Origin: an uncultured Oscillospiraceae bacterium
GTDB lineage: Bacteria; Bacillota; Clostridia; Oscillospirales; Oscillospiraceae
Direction: 5' to 3'
DNA: 64,000 bases
NCBI GenBank assembly: GCA_944385415.1
Contig: CALWXC010000004.1
Location: 85,862-149,861, forward strand
The notes below the pieces were generated by a model. That model was not told the DNA's origin, ran no database searches, and saw nothing but the letters and a program-made list of their open reading frames with translations. Numbering within the stretch: the first letter of the stretch is position 1; each line of letters begins with the position of its first letter. The position numbers and the translations under genes were made by a program. Shown piece after piece: positions 15,739 through 24,584 of the stretch.

Positions 15739-15767
15739 ATAGTACCACAGCCGTCGCTCTTTGTCAA
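15739..15767 (-). promoter_or_regulatory. Predicted promoter of the DUF3793-flavodoxin operon
   Basis: Minus strand: a consensus TTGACA (15767-15762), a 17-nt spacer and TACTAT (15744-15739). It is strong unless repressed, which fits the operators placed after it. Confidence 0.75.
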
Positions 15768-15891
15768 GGAGGATTTTCCGTTGTGCAGCCTTTCGCACAT
15801 AGAGCCTGTCTTTTTATTTAGATTGTATAAAAATTACAGATAACACTGTTCAATACCGCAGCAATATGCTATAGTGAACGCGTACAAAGAC

Positions 15892-15923
15892 GCGGCCCGG
15901 CCGTGGTTTGCCTGCCGGGCCGC
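15892..15923 (+). other. GC hairpin in the leader of the Gfo/Idh/MocA gene
   Basis: GCGGCCCGG (15892-15900) pairs with CCGGGCCGC (15915-15923). It follows a possible -10 box TATAGT (15870-15875), for which no good -35 is seen. No T-run follows, so it is not a simple terminator. Confidence 0.4.
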
Positions 15924-15955
15924 CGAACAGTTCATTGCAGAAAGGAATGGGACCT

Positions 15956-17092
15956 ATGGCAAAGATACAGTACGGTATGGTAGGCGGCGGCCCCGGCAGC
16001 TTCATCGGTGATGCGCACCGGCGGGCCATCAATCTGGACGGCACCGCCACACTGGTGGCTGGCTGCTTCTCCCGCACGGTGGAGAAGAGCCGCCAGACCG
16101 GGCAGGAACTGGGCATCGATCCGGATCGCTGCTACGCCACCTATGAGGAAATGGCCAAGGCAGAGGCAGCCCGGCCCGACGGCATCCGGTTTGTGGTGGT
16201 GGTGACGCCCAACGTCAGCCATTATCCCGTGTGCAAAGCCTTTCTGGAAGCGGGCATTCCCGTGGCCTGTGACAAGCCCTTGTGTCTCACGGTGGAGCAG
16301 GCCGAGGAATTGCAGCGTCTGGCCGAAGAAAAGGACCTGCTGTTCCTGGTGACCTATACCTATATGGGCCATGTGACGGCCAAGCACATCCGGGAGACCA
16401 TCCGCTCCGGCAAGCTGGGCAAAATCCGCACAGTCATGGCGGAGTATCCCCAGGGCTGGCTGGCCCACGAGGGCGACTGGGGCGGCAAGCAGGGCGAATG
16501 GCGCTGCGATCCGGAACAATCCGGCGGCGTCAACTGTCTAGGCGACCTGGGCACCCATGTGGAAAACGCCGTGGCCACCATGACAGGGCTGAAAGTCCGG
16601 CGGCTTCTGGCCCGTATGGACGTGGTGGTGCCGGGCCGGGTCCTGGACGACAACGATGTGGTCTTGGTGGAATATGAGGGCGGCGCCACCGGCGTGTATT
16701 GGACCAGTCAGTTCGCCATCGGCCACGACAACGACCTGCGGGTCCGGATTTACGGCGAAAAGGGCTCCATCCTGTGGCGGCAGGAGGAATGCGAAACGGT
16801 CATCATGATCGACGAGGACGGCACCCTGGTGGAGCGGCACCGGGGCGGCGGCGGTATAGAGCCGGGCGCGGCAGCTTATGGCCGTCTGCCCGCCGGTCAC
16901 ACGGAGGGCTGGCTGGAGTCCATGGGCAATCTGTACCGCTCCTTTGTACGGTGTCTCCAGGCCAAGGCCGACGGCACCTTTACCGTCGATATGGTGGATT
17001 TCCCCACCGTGGCTGACGGCGTCGAGGGCGTCCGGTTTGTCCACGCCTGTCTGGAATCCAACCGCCGCGGCAACGTCTGGGTGGAACTGTAA
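15956..17092 (+). CDS. Gfo/Idh/MocA-family NAD(P)-dependent oxidoreductase
   Basis: A 378-aa sugar or cyclitol dehydrogenase. The Rossmann motif GMVGGGPGSFIGDAHRRA is at residues 6-23, VVVVTPNVSHYP and the catalytic-lysine motif CDKPLCLT follow, and GGVNCLGDLGTHVEN carries the conserved Asp and His. It resembles the long variant with an AxxYPQGWL segment. Its partner, 47 nt downstream, is a TIM-barrel isomerase. This pairing occurs in pathways for inositols, rare sugars and 3-keto-glycosides (including C-glycoside cleavage systems in gut bacteria). The substrate is not shown by the sequence. ATG 15956 has an AGAAAGGA site. Confidence 0.88.
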   Translation: MAKIQYGMVGGGPGSFIGDAHRRAINLDGTATLVAGCFSRTVEKSRQTGQELGIDPDRCYATYEEMAKAEAARPDGIRFVVVVTPNVSHYPVCKAFLEAGIPVACDKPLCLTVEQAEELQRLAEEKDLLFLVTYTYMGHVTAKHIRETIRSGKLGKIRTVMAEYPQGWLAHEGDWGGKQGEWRCDPEQSGGVNCLGDLGTHVENAVATMTGLKVRRLLARMDVVVPGRVLDDNDVVLVEYEGGATGVYWTSQFAIGHDNDLRVRIYGEKGSILWRQEECETVIMIDEDGTLVERHRGGGGIEPGAAAYGRLPAGHTEGWLESMGNLYRSFVRCLQAKADGTFTVDMVDFPTVADGVEGVRFVHACLESNRRGNVWVEL

Positions 17093-17139
17093 TACCCCCA
17101 ACTGACTTTTGAGACAACTGGAACAGGAGGAACGCGAGC

Positions 17140-18132
17140 ATGGCAAGACCGATTACACTTTGCACGGCACAGTGGGCCGATATGGAACTAGAACCCCTCT
17201 GCAAACTGGCAAAGGAGATGGGCTACGAGGGTTTGGAAATCGCCACCTGGGGACAGCTGGACGTACATAAAGCCGCCGAGGACCCGTCTTATGTTCAGCA
17301 GGTCCAGGACACCCTGTCCAAGTATGGCCTGGGCTGCTGGGCCATTGCGGCCCATGTGCCCGGCCAGTGTGTGGCCGACCTGTGGGACCCCCGTCTCGAC
17401 GGCTTCGCCCCGGCGGAACTGGCGGGTCAGCCGGACAAAATCCGGGCCTGGGGCACCGCCGAGCTGATGGCCACGGCCAAGGCTGCCCACAACCTGGGCG
17501 TCAAGGTGGTCACCGGCTTTATGGGCTCCCCCATTTTCAAGTATTTCTACTCCTTCCCCCAGACCAGCGAAGAGATGATCGACGCCGGATTCCGGGAGGT
17601 AGTGGACGCCTGGACACCCATCTTTGACGAGTTTGACAAATACGGTGTCAAATTCGCCCTGGAGGTTCACCCCGGCGAAATCGCCTTTGATTACTACACC
17701 TTCCAGCGGCTTTTGAAGGAATTCAACTACCGCCCCACCCTGGGCTGCAACTTTGACCCCAGCCATCTGCTGTGGCAGGGTGTGGACCCGGTGGTGTTCT
17801 GCCACGACTTCATCGACCGGGTATATCATGTCCATGCCAAGGATGTCAAAATGAACCTCAACGGCCGCACCGGTGTGCTGGGGTCTCACATCACCTTCGG
17901 TGACATGAACCGGGGCTGGAACTTCGTATCCCTGGGCCACGGCGACGTGGATTTCGACGCCATCTGCCGGGTACTGAACCAGGGCGGCTACACCGGTCCC
18001 CTATCGGTGGAATGGGAGGACTCGGGCATGGACCGGGTCTACGGCGCCACGGAAGCCTGTGCCTACATCAAGCAATACAACTTTGAGGCCTCCACCATGG
18101 CCTTTGACAGCGCCATCCGTACCGACGGCTGA
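17140..18132 (+). CDS. Sugar phosphate isomerase/epimerase-family TIM-barrel protein
   Basis: A 330-aa xylose-isomerase-like TIM barrel. Probable metal ligands and catalytic residues are seen in order: EIATWGQLD, Glu in FALEVHPGE, Asp/His in NFDPSHLLWQ, the HVHAKD strand and Glu in SVEWEDSGMD. Such enzymes isomerise or epimerise sugars or cyclitols, or act as lyases on keto-sugars. It is co-transcribed with the dehydrogenase upstream, and a strong terminator ends the pair. No transporter or regulator lies nearby, so the substrate is open. Confidence 0.87.
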   Translation: MARPITLCTAQWADMELEPLCKLAKEMGYEGLEIATWGQLDVHKAAEDPSYVQQVQDTLSKYGLGCWAIAAHVPGQCVADLWDPRLDGFAPAELAGQPDKIRAWGTAELMATAKAAHNLGVKVVTGFMGSPIFKYFYSFPQTSEEMIDAGFREVVDAWTPIFDEFDKYGVKFALEVHPGEIAFDYYTFQRLLKEFNYRPTLGCNFDPSHLLWQGVDPVVFCHDFIDRVYHVHAKDVKMNLNGRTGVLGSHITFGDMNRGWNFVSLGHGDVDFDAICRVLNQGGYTGPLSVEWEDSGMDRVYGATEACAYIKQYNFEASTMAFDSAIRTDG

Positions 18133-18159
18133 CGAACTCGCGCATACCCGCATAACAGT

Positions 18160-18201
18160 GCCCCCGGATGGAACGCCGACGTGTTCCATCCGGGGGCGGT
18201 T
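18160..18201. terminator. Bidirectional terminator after the isomerase gene
   Basis: A perfect 15-bp stem, GCCCCCGGATGGAAC and complement, has an 8-nt loop and is followed by GGTTTTCT. It serves the rightward pair and faces the end of the leftward membrane-protein gene at 18218. Confidence 0.8.
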
Positions 18202-18217
18202 TTCTAAGGACTCGTAG

Positions 18218-19417
18218 TCACAGGTTCAAAATCTGTTGTTTCTTGGCGTTGAATTCCTCCTGGGTGAGCACACCATCGTCCAGCAGCTGTTTCAACTCCC
18301 GCAGTGCGTCACTCATGTTTTGTGGAGCCAGCCGGGGCATCTCCCCGCCGTTCCACTGGGCCAAGGTGTTGATTTTCTCCTGAATCAGCACCGGCGGCGC
18401 AAAGGGCACAAAGAACGCCAGCAGCAGACACGTGCCCGACAGCTCCGACGGGATGCCCTTCCCTCTGGCCATCCGGTCCACCCGCTGGGCGCTGCGGTAG
18501 AACCAGTAGATGGCGTAAAAGGGAATGAACATGCACAGCAGCAGTTTGGTAACGGGGTTCCGGGGCGGCTCATCCTCCAGGTCGTTGAGGGTTACGGTAG
18601 TCCGGTAAATCCAGATTAGCTGCCAGATGCCAAGCGTAAAGAGCAACAGCAGGCAATGCTGCACCAAGCCGTAGTAAATGTCCGTCCGGTACACCGTACC
18701 CGCGCCGCTGTTGGTACCGGTCTGCGCCTGCCGTTCCTCCGGTGTGCGCTGGCGCGGGAAGGCAATCCACAAGCCCGCCGTCGTCACCGCCGCCACCTCT
18801 ACCAGCTCCCAGAATGTCCACAGGAACACCTGTCCTGCCATACCCGCACGCAGCATGGAGAGCCGGCCAAACGCATTGATCACGACGGTTAAAGCACAGC
18901 AAATCGTGGGCAGAAACCACACTTTTCTGGATTTTTCCCTCCGCAGAGAAAAAATAAACAACAGCAGATAGGTCAAAATCCCCAGCAGCCCAATAAACCA
19001 ACTGCGCAGCGGCACTCCACTTTGGATATAATCGAACAGCAGCAACACCCATTCGACCAGCAGCGGCAAAAAGCCCACAGCCAGCAGCACGCCCTGCCGC
19101 CGGGTCAACAGCAAAATGGCCGCCAGCAGGAAGCCCACTGTGGGCAGCAGCATGCTCACCCGCTGCACATTCCAGGTTCCCCAATCCGCAAGCTGCTCAT
19201 ATTCAATCAGCTGATCATTATAGTAGTGGAAATCATCCCAATCATACCAATTATCCAAGGGCGACCAGTTATCCACTTTCTCCTGGTAATATTCGATTTG
19301 TTCCTGATAGAATCTCTGATTGTCAAAAATGGTCCAGCCATTGTAAAGTCCCAGAATCAGAAATAGGATTCCGGCAATCAGACAGAATTTTGTAGCCTTC
19401 GCCTTTGTTTGTTCCAT
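18218..19417 (-). CDS. Multi-pass membrane protein with DUF4234 and C-terminal SHOCT domain
   Basis: A 399-aa membrane protein of unknown function. The N-terminal helix (CLIAGILFLILGLY) is followed by a polar, Tyr/Gln/Asp-rich stretch of about 60 aa (EYYQEKVDNWSPLDNWYDWD), then about five more helices. A DUF4234 region (YGLVQHCLLLLFTLGIWQLIWIYRTT, NPVTKLLLCMFIPFYAIYWFYR) comes next. It ends in a SHOCT motif (LRELKQLLDDGVLTQEEFNAKK), often an oligomerisation tail. ATG 19417 has a GGAAGGAGAG site; the open frame before it has none. It is a single-gene unit. Confidence 0.82.
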   Translation of the reverse strand: MEQTKAKATKFCLIAGILFLILGLYNGWTIFDNQRFYQEQIEYYQEKVDNWSPLDNWYDWDDFHYYNDQLIEYEQLADWGTWNVQRVSMLLPTVGFLLAAILLLTRRQGVLLAVGFLPLLVEWVLLLFDYIQSGVPLRSWFIGLLGILTYLLLFIFSLRREKSRKVWFLPTICCALTVVINAFGRLSMLRAGMAGQVFLWTFWELVEVAAVTTAGLWIAFPRQRTPEERQAQTGTNSGAGTVYRTDIYYGLVQHCLLLLFTLGIWQLIWIYRTTVTLNDLEDEPPRNPVTKLLLCMFIPFYAIYWFYRSAQRVDRMARGKGIPSELSGTCLLLAFFVPFAPPVLIQEKINTLAQWNGGEMPRLAPQNMSDALRELKQLLDDGVLTQEEFNAKKQQILNL

Positions 19418-19549
19418 TTTGTTTCTCTCCTTCCAAACAGCATGACAGTCCACGGTTCCGATGACGCCGGATTCGGTCCCCCAGTCTGTTTCTTTCAGTG
19501 TAGCGGGTGGTTCTGCTAAAAACAATTATCCGGCTGCATAGGGGCGCAA

Positions 19550-19581
19550 AAAACCGCTGTCCTTGGGCGAACAGCGGTTTT
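19550..19581. terminator. Terminator at the end of the phospholipid operon
   Basis: AAAACCGCTGT pairs with ACAGCGGTTTT around a 10-nt loop, with A- and T-runs on the two sides. It lies 13 bases after the psd stop on the minus strand. Confidence 0.85.
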
Positions 19582-19594
19582 TATATGATTTTGT

Positions 19595-20419
19595 TCAGTC
19601 CAACAGGCTTTCTCCCCAATAAATCCGGGTTTCCCACCCCTGAGCCGTATTGTGGAAAAACTCCTGAGGCAGGGAGACGTGTTTCTGGAGCAGCAGCACA
19701 ATGGTGGAGCCGCCAAATTGAAAGTAACCCTTTTCCTGGCCTCGGCATACGGTTCCGGTGACCGGATGGTTCACAATCCGGCCCACCAGCAGCGCCCCCA
19801 CCTCCACCATGGCCACATCTCCCAGCTCCTCACTGCGGAACACTGTATACTGGCGGGTGTTCTCCTTATAAATGGGATACTGGTCATTGGCAATGGGTTG
19901 GACCGTATGGAAGCAGCCTGGAATGGTCCCCGTTTCCCCCACTGTGCCGTCCATCGGAAAGCAATAGCGGTGGTAATCGTCTACGGCCAACCGGAGAATC
20001 AGGGCCGTGCCGCCTGCAAACCGCCAGGCCAGCGCTTCATTCCTTAGCAGCGACGAAACGGTATAGACAGTATGCTTCACCGTGAACCGGAGGTCGTCGG
20101 TGATGGGATAGGCCGAGGCCCGGCCATCGCAAGGGCTGACCAGGGCTGCATTGCTCAGAGGCCGCAGCTCCGGTCGAATGCGGCGGCAGAAAAATTCGTT
20201 GTAGCTGCCGTAGTCCTCTGGCAGATAGTCTCCCAAATTGATGCCGCTGCGCCGGACAAAGGGGGCAATGAGGCAGCGGGAAACCCGTTGGGACAGCAGC
20301 CATCCGGCGGCCCGGGACAGGCCCGGCTGCACCAGGGGTTTCAGCAGCAGCCGTCCCACAGCGGTACCGTAGAGGAACCGCAGGCTCCGGGACGGTTCAG
20401 GTATGCTCCTGGATCTCAT
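19595..20419 (-). CDS. psd: Phosphatidylserine decarboxylase
   Basis: A 274-aa decarboxylase that turns phosphatidylserine into phosphatidylethanolamine at the membrane. Visible are EFFCRRIRPELRP, SPCDGRASAYP, the DDYHRYCFP histidine region, and VGALLVGRIVN. The self-cleavage site, LGST in most family members, reads GGST in YFQFGGSTIVLLL; the Ser that becomes the pyruvoyl group is kept. The start overlaps the end of pssA by 23 bases, with GGAGG eight bases upstream, so the two are coupled. It is the last gene of the operon. Confidence 0.92.
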   Translation of the reverse strand: MRSRSIPEPSRSLRFLYGTAVGRLLLKPLVQPGLSRAAGWLLSQRVSRCLIAPFVRRSGINLGDYLPEDYGSYNEFFCRRIRPELRPLSNAALVSPCDGRASAYPITDDLRFTVKHTVYTVSSLLRNEALAWRFAGGTALILRLAVDDYHRYCFPMDGTVGETGTIPGCFHTVQPIANDQYPIYKENTRQYTVFRSEELGDVAMVEVGALLVGRIVNHPVTGTVCRGQEKGYFQFGGSTIVLLLQKHVSLPQEFFHNTAQGWETRIYWGESLLD

Positions 20420-21101
20420 CAATGATTTCCTCCACCACGGGGTTGGACTCGTCGGCGGGATGGGGCAAGCGGAACCGGGTCCGGGCATAGATGATACCCA
20501 CGGTGATGGCCACCACCGCCACCAGGGCCAGAATGGTTTTCAAGCCCGGCTTTTTCAACGGAAAATCCAGAATGAACAGCAGGCCCACCAGGCCCAGCAG
20601 CACATGGAGCAGCACAAGGAACGTCAGTTGTGACACGACAAATTGCAGCCAAAAGGTCATAGGCAGCAGAAACGCCATGGAGGTAACGGGCAAACCGTGG
20701 TACGTTTTATTACAGCCCTCCTCGGACTGCTGCCGCTCCGTTTCCAGCACATTGAAGAAGGACAGGCGGATGACGGCACAAAGACAGTAAAAGCACACAA
20801 GAATCAGGCCCAGCACGCCGCGGACGCCCAGCAGATAGCAGATAAACGCCGGAAACAGTCCAAAGCACACCACATCACAGAGGGAATCCAACTGGATGCC
20901 GAAGTTTTTCTCCCGGTGGGTCCGGTCCTTTTTGGTCCGGGCAATGCGGCCGTCGAAGGCGTCGCAGACGCCGGAAAAGGCCAAGCAGAACACAGCAGCC
21001 TTGTAATCGCCGTGGATGGCCTGGGTCATACCGATCACCGATGAGATCAGTCCCACATAGGTCAGAATGACCGTGTAATCATAGACGCCGAGAAACTTCA
21101 T
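20397..21101 (-). CDS. pssA: CDP-diacylglycerol-serine O-phosphatidyltransferase
   Basis: A 234-aa membrane enzyme making phosphatidylserine from CDP-diacylglycerol and serine. The CDP-alcohol phosphotransferase signature is present: FDGRIAR, then GIQLDSLCD with its two Asp. The gap between AR and G is 12 residues (TKKDRTHREKNF) instead of the usual 8. About six hydrophobic helices follow, and a charged C-terminus ends the protein. ATG 21101 has a GAAAGGAGTG site. It lies between a flippase-like gene and psd. Confidence 0.9.
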   Translation of the reverse strand: MKFLGVYDYTVILTYVGLISSVIGMTQAIHGDYKAAVFCLAFSGVCDAFDGRIARTKKDRTHREKNFGIQLDSLCDVVCFGLFPAFICYLLGVRGVLGLILVCFYCLCAVIRLSFFNVLETERQQSEEGCNKTYHGLPVTSMAFLLPMTFWLQFVVSQLTFLVLLHVLLGLVGLLFILDFPLKKPGLKTILALVAVVAITVGIIYARTRFRLPHPADESNPVVEEIIDEIQEHT

Positions 21102-21104
21102 GGA

Positions 21105-22148
21105 TCACACTCCTTTCTCTTGGGGCTCCCGCAGCAGGAACGAGGCGGCCAACGTCATGACCGCGCTGAGGAGCAATTGGGTGTAATAGCTGATGCCCCG
21201 GCTGATGACCATGGCCGGCAGCACCAAATCCGGCCCGAACACCGGTTCAAACAGAGTGAGAAACAGGTTTTCACTGACGCCCATGCCGCCGGGCAGTGGC
21301 AGCATATCGGCGGCCACAGAGATCATGGCCTGGAGCGTCGTCACCACCGACAGGGGCTGCTGAGACAGGGCGAAGGCCCGGTATGTAAACCAAGTGACGA
21401 GGAACAGCAGGCACCGCTGCACAAAGGTGATGGCAAACACCCGGACGATGACGCCCCGGTGGGTCCGGTAAAAGGACGCCGCACCCCGGTACTGTTCCAC
21501 CATCTGGTGGAGCTGTTCCTGCCGTTGTTCCAGGGAGCGAAAGGGCCGGATACGGTGGACCAAGGCCAACGCCCGCCGAGCCAGCCGCTCCGCCGCCGTG
21601 GGATGGAACACCAGTAACAGCAAAACGGTAATGCAGACCACATTGGGGACCATGCCCAGGTAAATAATCGGTTCCGCCGGCGCCAGAAAGGCCATGAGCC
21701 GGGCGGGCCGCAGCAGCACCACCGCGCCGCCGAGAATCACCAGCACCAATTTATAGGTGATGGTGACGATGGCCAGGACCACCGCCGACACGGCCACGGG
21801 AATGCGGTCCTTCCGCATGGCCACAATCTGCATGGGCTGGCCGCCGGAGGCCGACGGCGTGATACAGCTGTAGAAAAAGCCGATAAAGGAGTAGAGACAG
21901 CAATGGCTGGGTTTGACCGCTACGCCCAGCTGGCGGAGCAGATAGCCGATAACCAGAGATTCCCCCAGGATAAACCCCACCACGCAGAGGACCCCCGCCG
22001 CCACACAACGCCAATCGGCCTGGGCCAAATCCTGGAGCACTTCCCGCAGATTTTGACCGTGGAAGACGCTCCAGAGGGTCAGCAGAAATACCGCCGCCAG
22101 AAACAGCAAATTGCCGGTTTTCTTTTTCACGGCTTCCACCTCCCGCAT
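21105..22148 (-). CDS. Lysylphosphatidylglycerol-synthase-TM / UPF0104 family flippase-like membrane protein
   Basis: A 347-aa integral membrane protein with about eight helices. The family signatures are ITPSASGGQPMQIVAM in the first half and LPLPGGMGVSENLFL in the second. Related domains move lipids across the membrane, for example in MprF, and others accompany glycolipid synthesis. Its position just before pssA and psd suggests lipid transport. The ATG at 22148 has no clear ribosome site, whereas a GTG at 22130 lies eight bases after GGGAGG and may be the true start. Confidence 0.83.
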   Translation of the reverse strand: MREVEAVKKKTGNLLFLAAVFLLTLWSVFHGQNLREVLQDLAQADWRCVAAGVLCVVGFILGESLVIGYLLRQLGVAVKPSHCCLYSFIGFFYSCITPSASGGQPMQIVAMRKDRIPVAVSAVVLAIVTITYKLVLVILGGAVVLLRPARLMAFLAPAEPIIYLGMVPNVVCITVLLLLVFHPTAAERLARRALALVHRIRPFRSLEQRQEQLHQMVEQYRGAASFYRTHRGVIVRVFAITFVQRCLLFLVTWFTYRAFALSQQPLSVVTTLQAMISVAADMLPLPGGMGVSENLFLTLFEPVFGPDLVLPAMVISRGISYYTQLLLSAVMTLAASFLLREPQEKGV

Positions 22149-22157
22149 CCCGGTCTT

Positions 22158-22976
22158 TTATGGTTCAATGGCCACCTCCTGCCACCGGCCATCCAACAGC
22201 ACCCGGTGGGTCCGGAATCCACAGTGAAGGGCCAACTGGGCCGCCTGGTCAAAATAGGCCGTGATGGCGTCGGCGCTGTGGGCGTCGCTGGAAATCACAA
22301 TGGCGCCGCCAAACGCCCGGATGGCCCGCAGCAGCGGTTCCGACGGATAGGGCGTGGTCCGGTATCCCCGGCTCATGGCCCCGGTATTGATTTCAAACAC
22401 GCCGCCCTGACGGCACAGGTGCTCCAGCACCTCCAGGGCCGTGTCCCGATACTGGCGGTCGCTTTCATCGAAGCACCGGCCCCCCTCATTAAATTTGGTG
22501 GGCAAGTCATAGTGACCGATGAAGTCGCAGCCGGTTACCTCCAGAATCCGTGCCATTTCGGTAAAGTATCGGCGGGTCATGGCGTACCAGTCGCCGCCGA
22601 AATGCTCTGTTACACCACGCCGGAGAATCTCCTCCGTGTGGTCCACGCTGAGATACCCCCCGTCCACGGGGACCTCATGGGCTGAACCGATGGTGTAGTC
22701 CCGATCAAAGGTGGGCGCTTCTCCGTGGAGCTCCGCCTCCACGCCCAGATAAATCTCCATGCGGCCCCGGTATTGCTCCCGCAGGGCGTGGACGTCGGCC
22801 ACATATTGCCGGGTGCTCTCCGGCGTCATGCAGAAATCCAGATTATGCTGCGCGTAACAGTGGCCGGAAAAACCGTAGGCCAGCAGTCCCGCCTTCCAGG
22901 CAGCCGCCGCCATTTCTTCGGCAGTATTTCTGCCATCGCAGCAGGTGGTATGACTGTGATAGTTGGTGCGAATCAA
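22158..22976 (-). CDS. PHP-domain phosphoesterase (HisK/histidinol-phosphatase-like)
   Basis: A 272-aa metal-dependent phosphoesterase. Metal ligands of the PHP fold appear as NYHSHTTCCDG, FSGHCY, GVEAELHG, GSAHEV, IGHYDLP, FEINTG and ISSDAHS. The length and order match histidinol-phosphate phosphatases of the HisJ/K type. The start codon is TTG, placed after AAGGAGGG. The his operon 2.5 kb away encodes no other histidinol-phosphate phosphatase, so this may be the missing enzyme. Its operon position among lipid genes could instead mean a lipid-phosphate or other substrate. Confidence 0.82.
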   Translation of the reverse strand: MIRTNYHSHTTCCDGRNTAEEMAAAAWKAGLLAYGFSGHCYAQHNLDFCMTPESTRQYVADVHALREQYRGRMEIYLGVEAELHGEAPTFDRDYTIGSAHEVPVDGGYLSVDHTEEILRRGVTEHFGGDWYAMTRRYFTEMARILEVTGCDFIGHYDLPTKFNEGGRCFDESDRQYRDTALEVLEHLCRQGGVFEINTGAMSRGYRTTPYPSEPLLRAIRAFGGAIVISSDAHSADAITAYFDQAAQLALHCGFRTHRVLLDGRWQEVAIEP

Positions 22977-22988
22977 CGCAATCCCTCC

Positions 22989-24584
22989 TTATGACAGCGC
23001 GGAAAGCCGTTCGGCTCCCTGGGTCCGGAGCCAGCGATACAAAAGCCAGGTGGCCGCCGCCAGCAGCATCAGACAGCCGACCAGCAGCACTTCCAGAGAC
23101 GCCACATCCCGCAGGGCAAACACCAGCAGACCCAAGCCCAGGAGCAGGCCCATCTCCCCCAGCCCGGCAGCCATGACGCTGCCGCTGTTCTTGATGGCAT
23201 AGGCTTCGCTCTCCCAGTCCAGCCGAGGCATCTTCACATTTAAAACCAGCCCCGCCATCCCGTGAAACACACAATAGACCAGAGAGATGCCAAAGAGCAG
23301 CACCGTCCCCACCACGCCGGGACGAATCACACAGGTGAGCACCACACAGGCCAGCACCGTGGGGGGCATGGTGATCAGATAGCTCATCCGCAGTTTGGCC
23401 CGCAGAATCTGCCAGGGCGTCACCGGCAAGGACTGGGCCAGCCACAGCGTTTTGCCGTCCAGAGACACGGACGAGCAGGTCAGATAGTTTAATCCCACCA
23501 GGAACAAAAGCAGCAGACAGCCCAGGGCCACGCCTAACATTCGCAGCTCCGGCATGGAATCCACCAGCAGCGAGACGGTTTCGCCTTTTATTATGAGGTA
23601 GACCGTACCGATGACGATCATCAAGGAGCCCATGCAGCCGTTGAGCAGATAGCTGGGAATGCTCCACAGCCGCACCAGCTCCCGGCGGAGCAGCGCCCGG
23701 TCCACAGAGGACACCTTCAACGCCCGCTCCCGATAGCGGATTTTTTTGCCGCCCCGGTTGGTGGTGACAATGGCGGCAAAGCTGTGGCTCAGCAGTCCGT
23801 AGACGATGCCGAAGGCCGCCAGGGCGCAGAGCGCAAACAGCAGGAAGCCCGCCGGATTGCCCAGGCAGCCCAATCCAAACTGATAGAAGGGATAGAGGAC
23901 TTTCTGCACCGTTTGGGCCACCGCTTCACTGTTGGCGATGAGCGTTTGGAGCAGGGTGTTGATCTGGGTGTAACCATAGAAATAGGCCGCCATAAAGATC
24001 AGGGACAGCACCACCGTGGCAATGTTTTTCTTTGCCATCCGGGCCGTGAGCAGGGCCACAGCCCAGCCCAGCAGACAGGACAGCACCAGGGACACCAGGG
24101 GCAGCAGCACCATGGAGAGGGTAAAAAACAGCCATCCCGCCGCCGTCATGCCGATTTGGACCTGCCACACCACCGCAGTGGGGACCATGACCACCAGAAT
24201 CATCACCAATGCCTGAACGTACAGCACCACCATGCGGCTCAGCAGAATCCACTTGGGCGGAATGGGCATGGCCAGGAGCATTTCATTGTCCTTGGCTTCA
24301 AACAGCTGGCTCTTGGTGGAAAAAATACTGCCCACCACGCCCAGCATCAAGGCAGTCAAAGCCATCATGGCAAAATAGAACCAATCCAGTTCCAGCTGGT
24401 ACAGGGGGATGCAGAGGGTGTTTGCCATATGGCCGAAGAGCCAGCAGAAGATACCCAGCACATAGAGCATCAGGAGGGCGTACAGAACGAGGCCGCCGCC
24501 GGTGCGTCGTTTGCCCTTGCGGCCGCTGCGGAGCAGCGCGTGAAACAGCTGCAAAAACCGGGCGCGGAGCAGCGCTTTAACCAT
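22989..24584 (-). CDS. ABC-2-like exporter membrane subunit
   Basis: A 531-aa membrane protein with about twelve hydrophobic helices in two similar halves. A positively charged cytoplasmic start (VKALLRARFLQLFHALLRSGRKGKRR) and a loop with FSTKSQLFEAKDNEMLLAMPIPP are typical of bacterial ABC exporters related to the EcsB/YhaP class. The ATG overlaps the end of the ATPase gene by eight bases. The pair is the start of the leftward operon. Substrate is unknown; lipid or peptide export is plausible from the neighbours. Confidence 0.83.
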   Translation of the reverse strand: MVKALLRARFLQLFHALLRSGRKGKRRTGGGLVLYALLMLYVLGIFCWLFGHMANTLCIPLYQLELDWFYFAMMALTALMLGVVGSIFSTKSQLFEAKDNEMLLAMPIPPKWILLSRMVVLYVQALVMILVVMVPTAVVWQVQIGMTAAGWLFFTLSMVLLPLVSLVLSCLLGWAVALLTARMAKKNIATVVLSLIFMAAYFYGYTQINTLLQTLIANSEAVAQTVQKVLYPFYQFGLGCLGNPAGFLLFALCALAAFGIVYGLLSHSFAAIVTTNRGGKKIRYRERALKVSSVDRALLRRELVRLWSIPSYLLNGCMGSLMIVIGTVYLIIKGETVSLLVDSMPELRMLGVALGCLLLLFLVGLNYLTCSSVSLDGKTLWLAQSLPVTPWQILRAKLRMSYLITMPPTVLACVVLTCVIRPGVVGTVLLFGISLVYCVFHGMAGLVLNVKMPRLDWESEAYAIKNSGSVMAAGLGEMGLLLGLGLLVFALRDVASLEVLLVGCLMLLAAATWLLYRWLRTQGAERLSALS

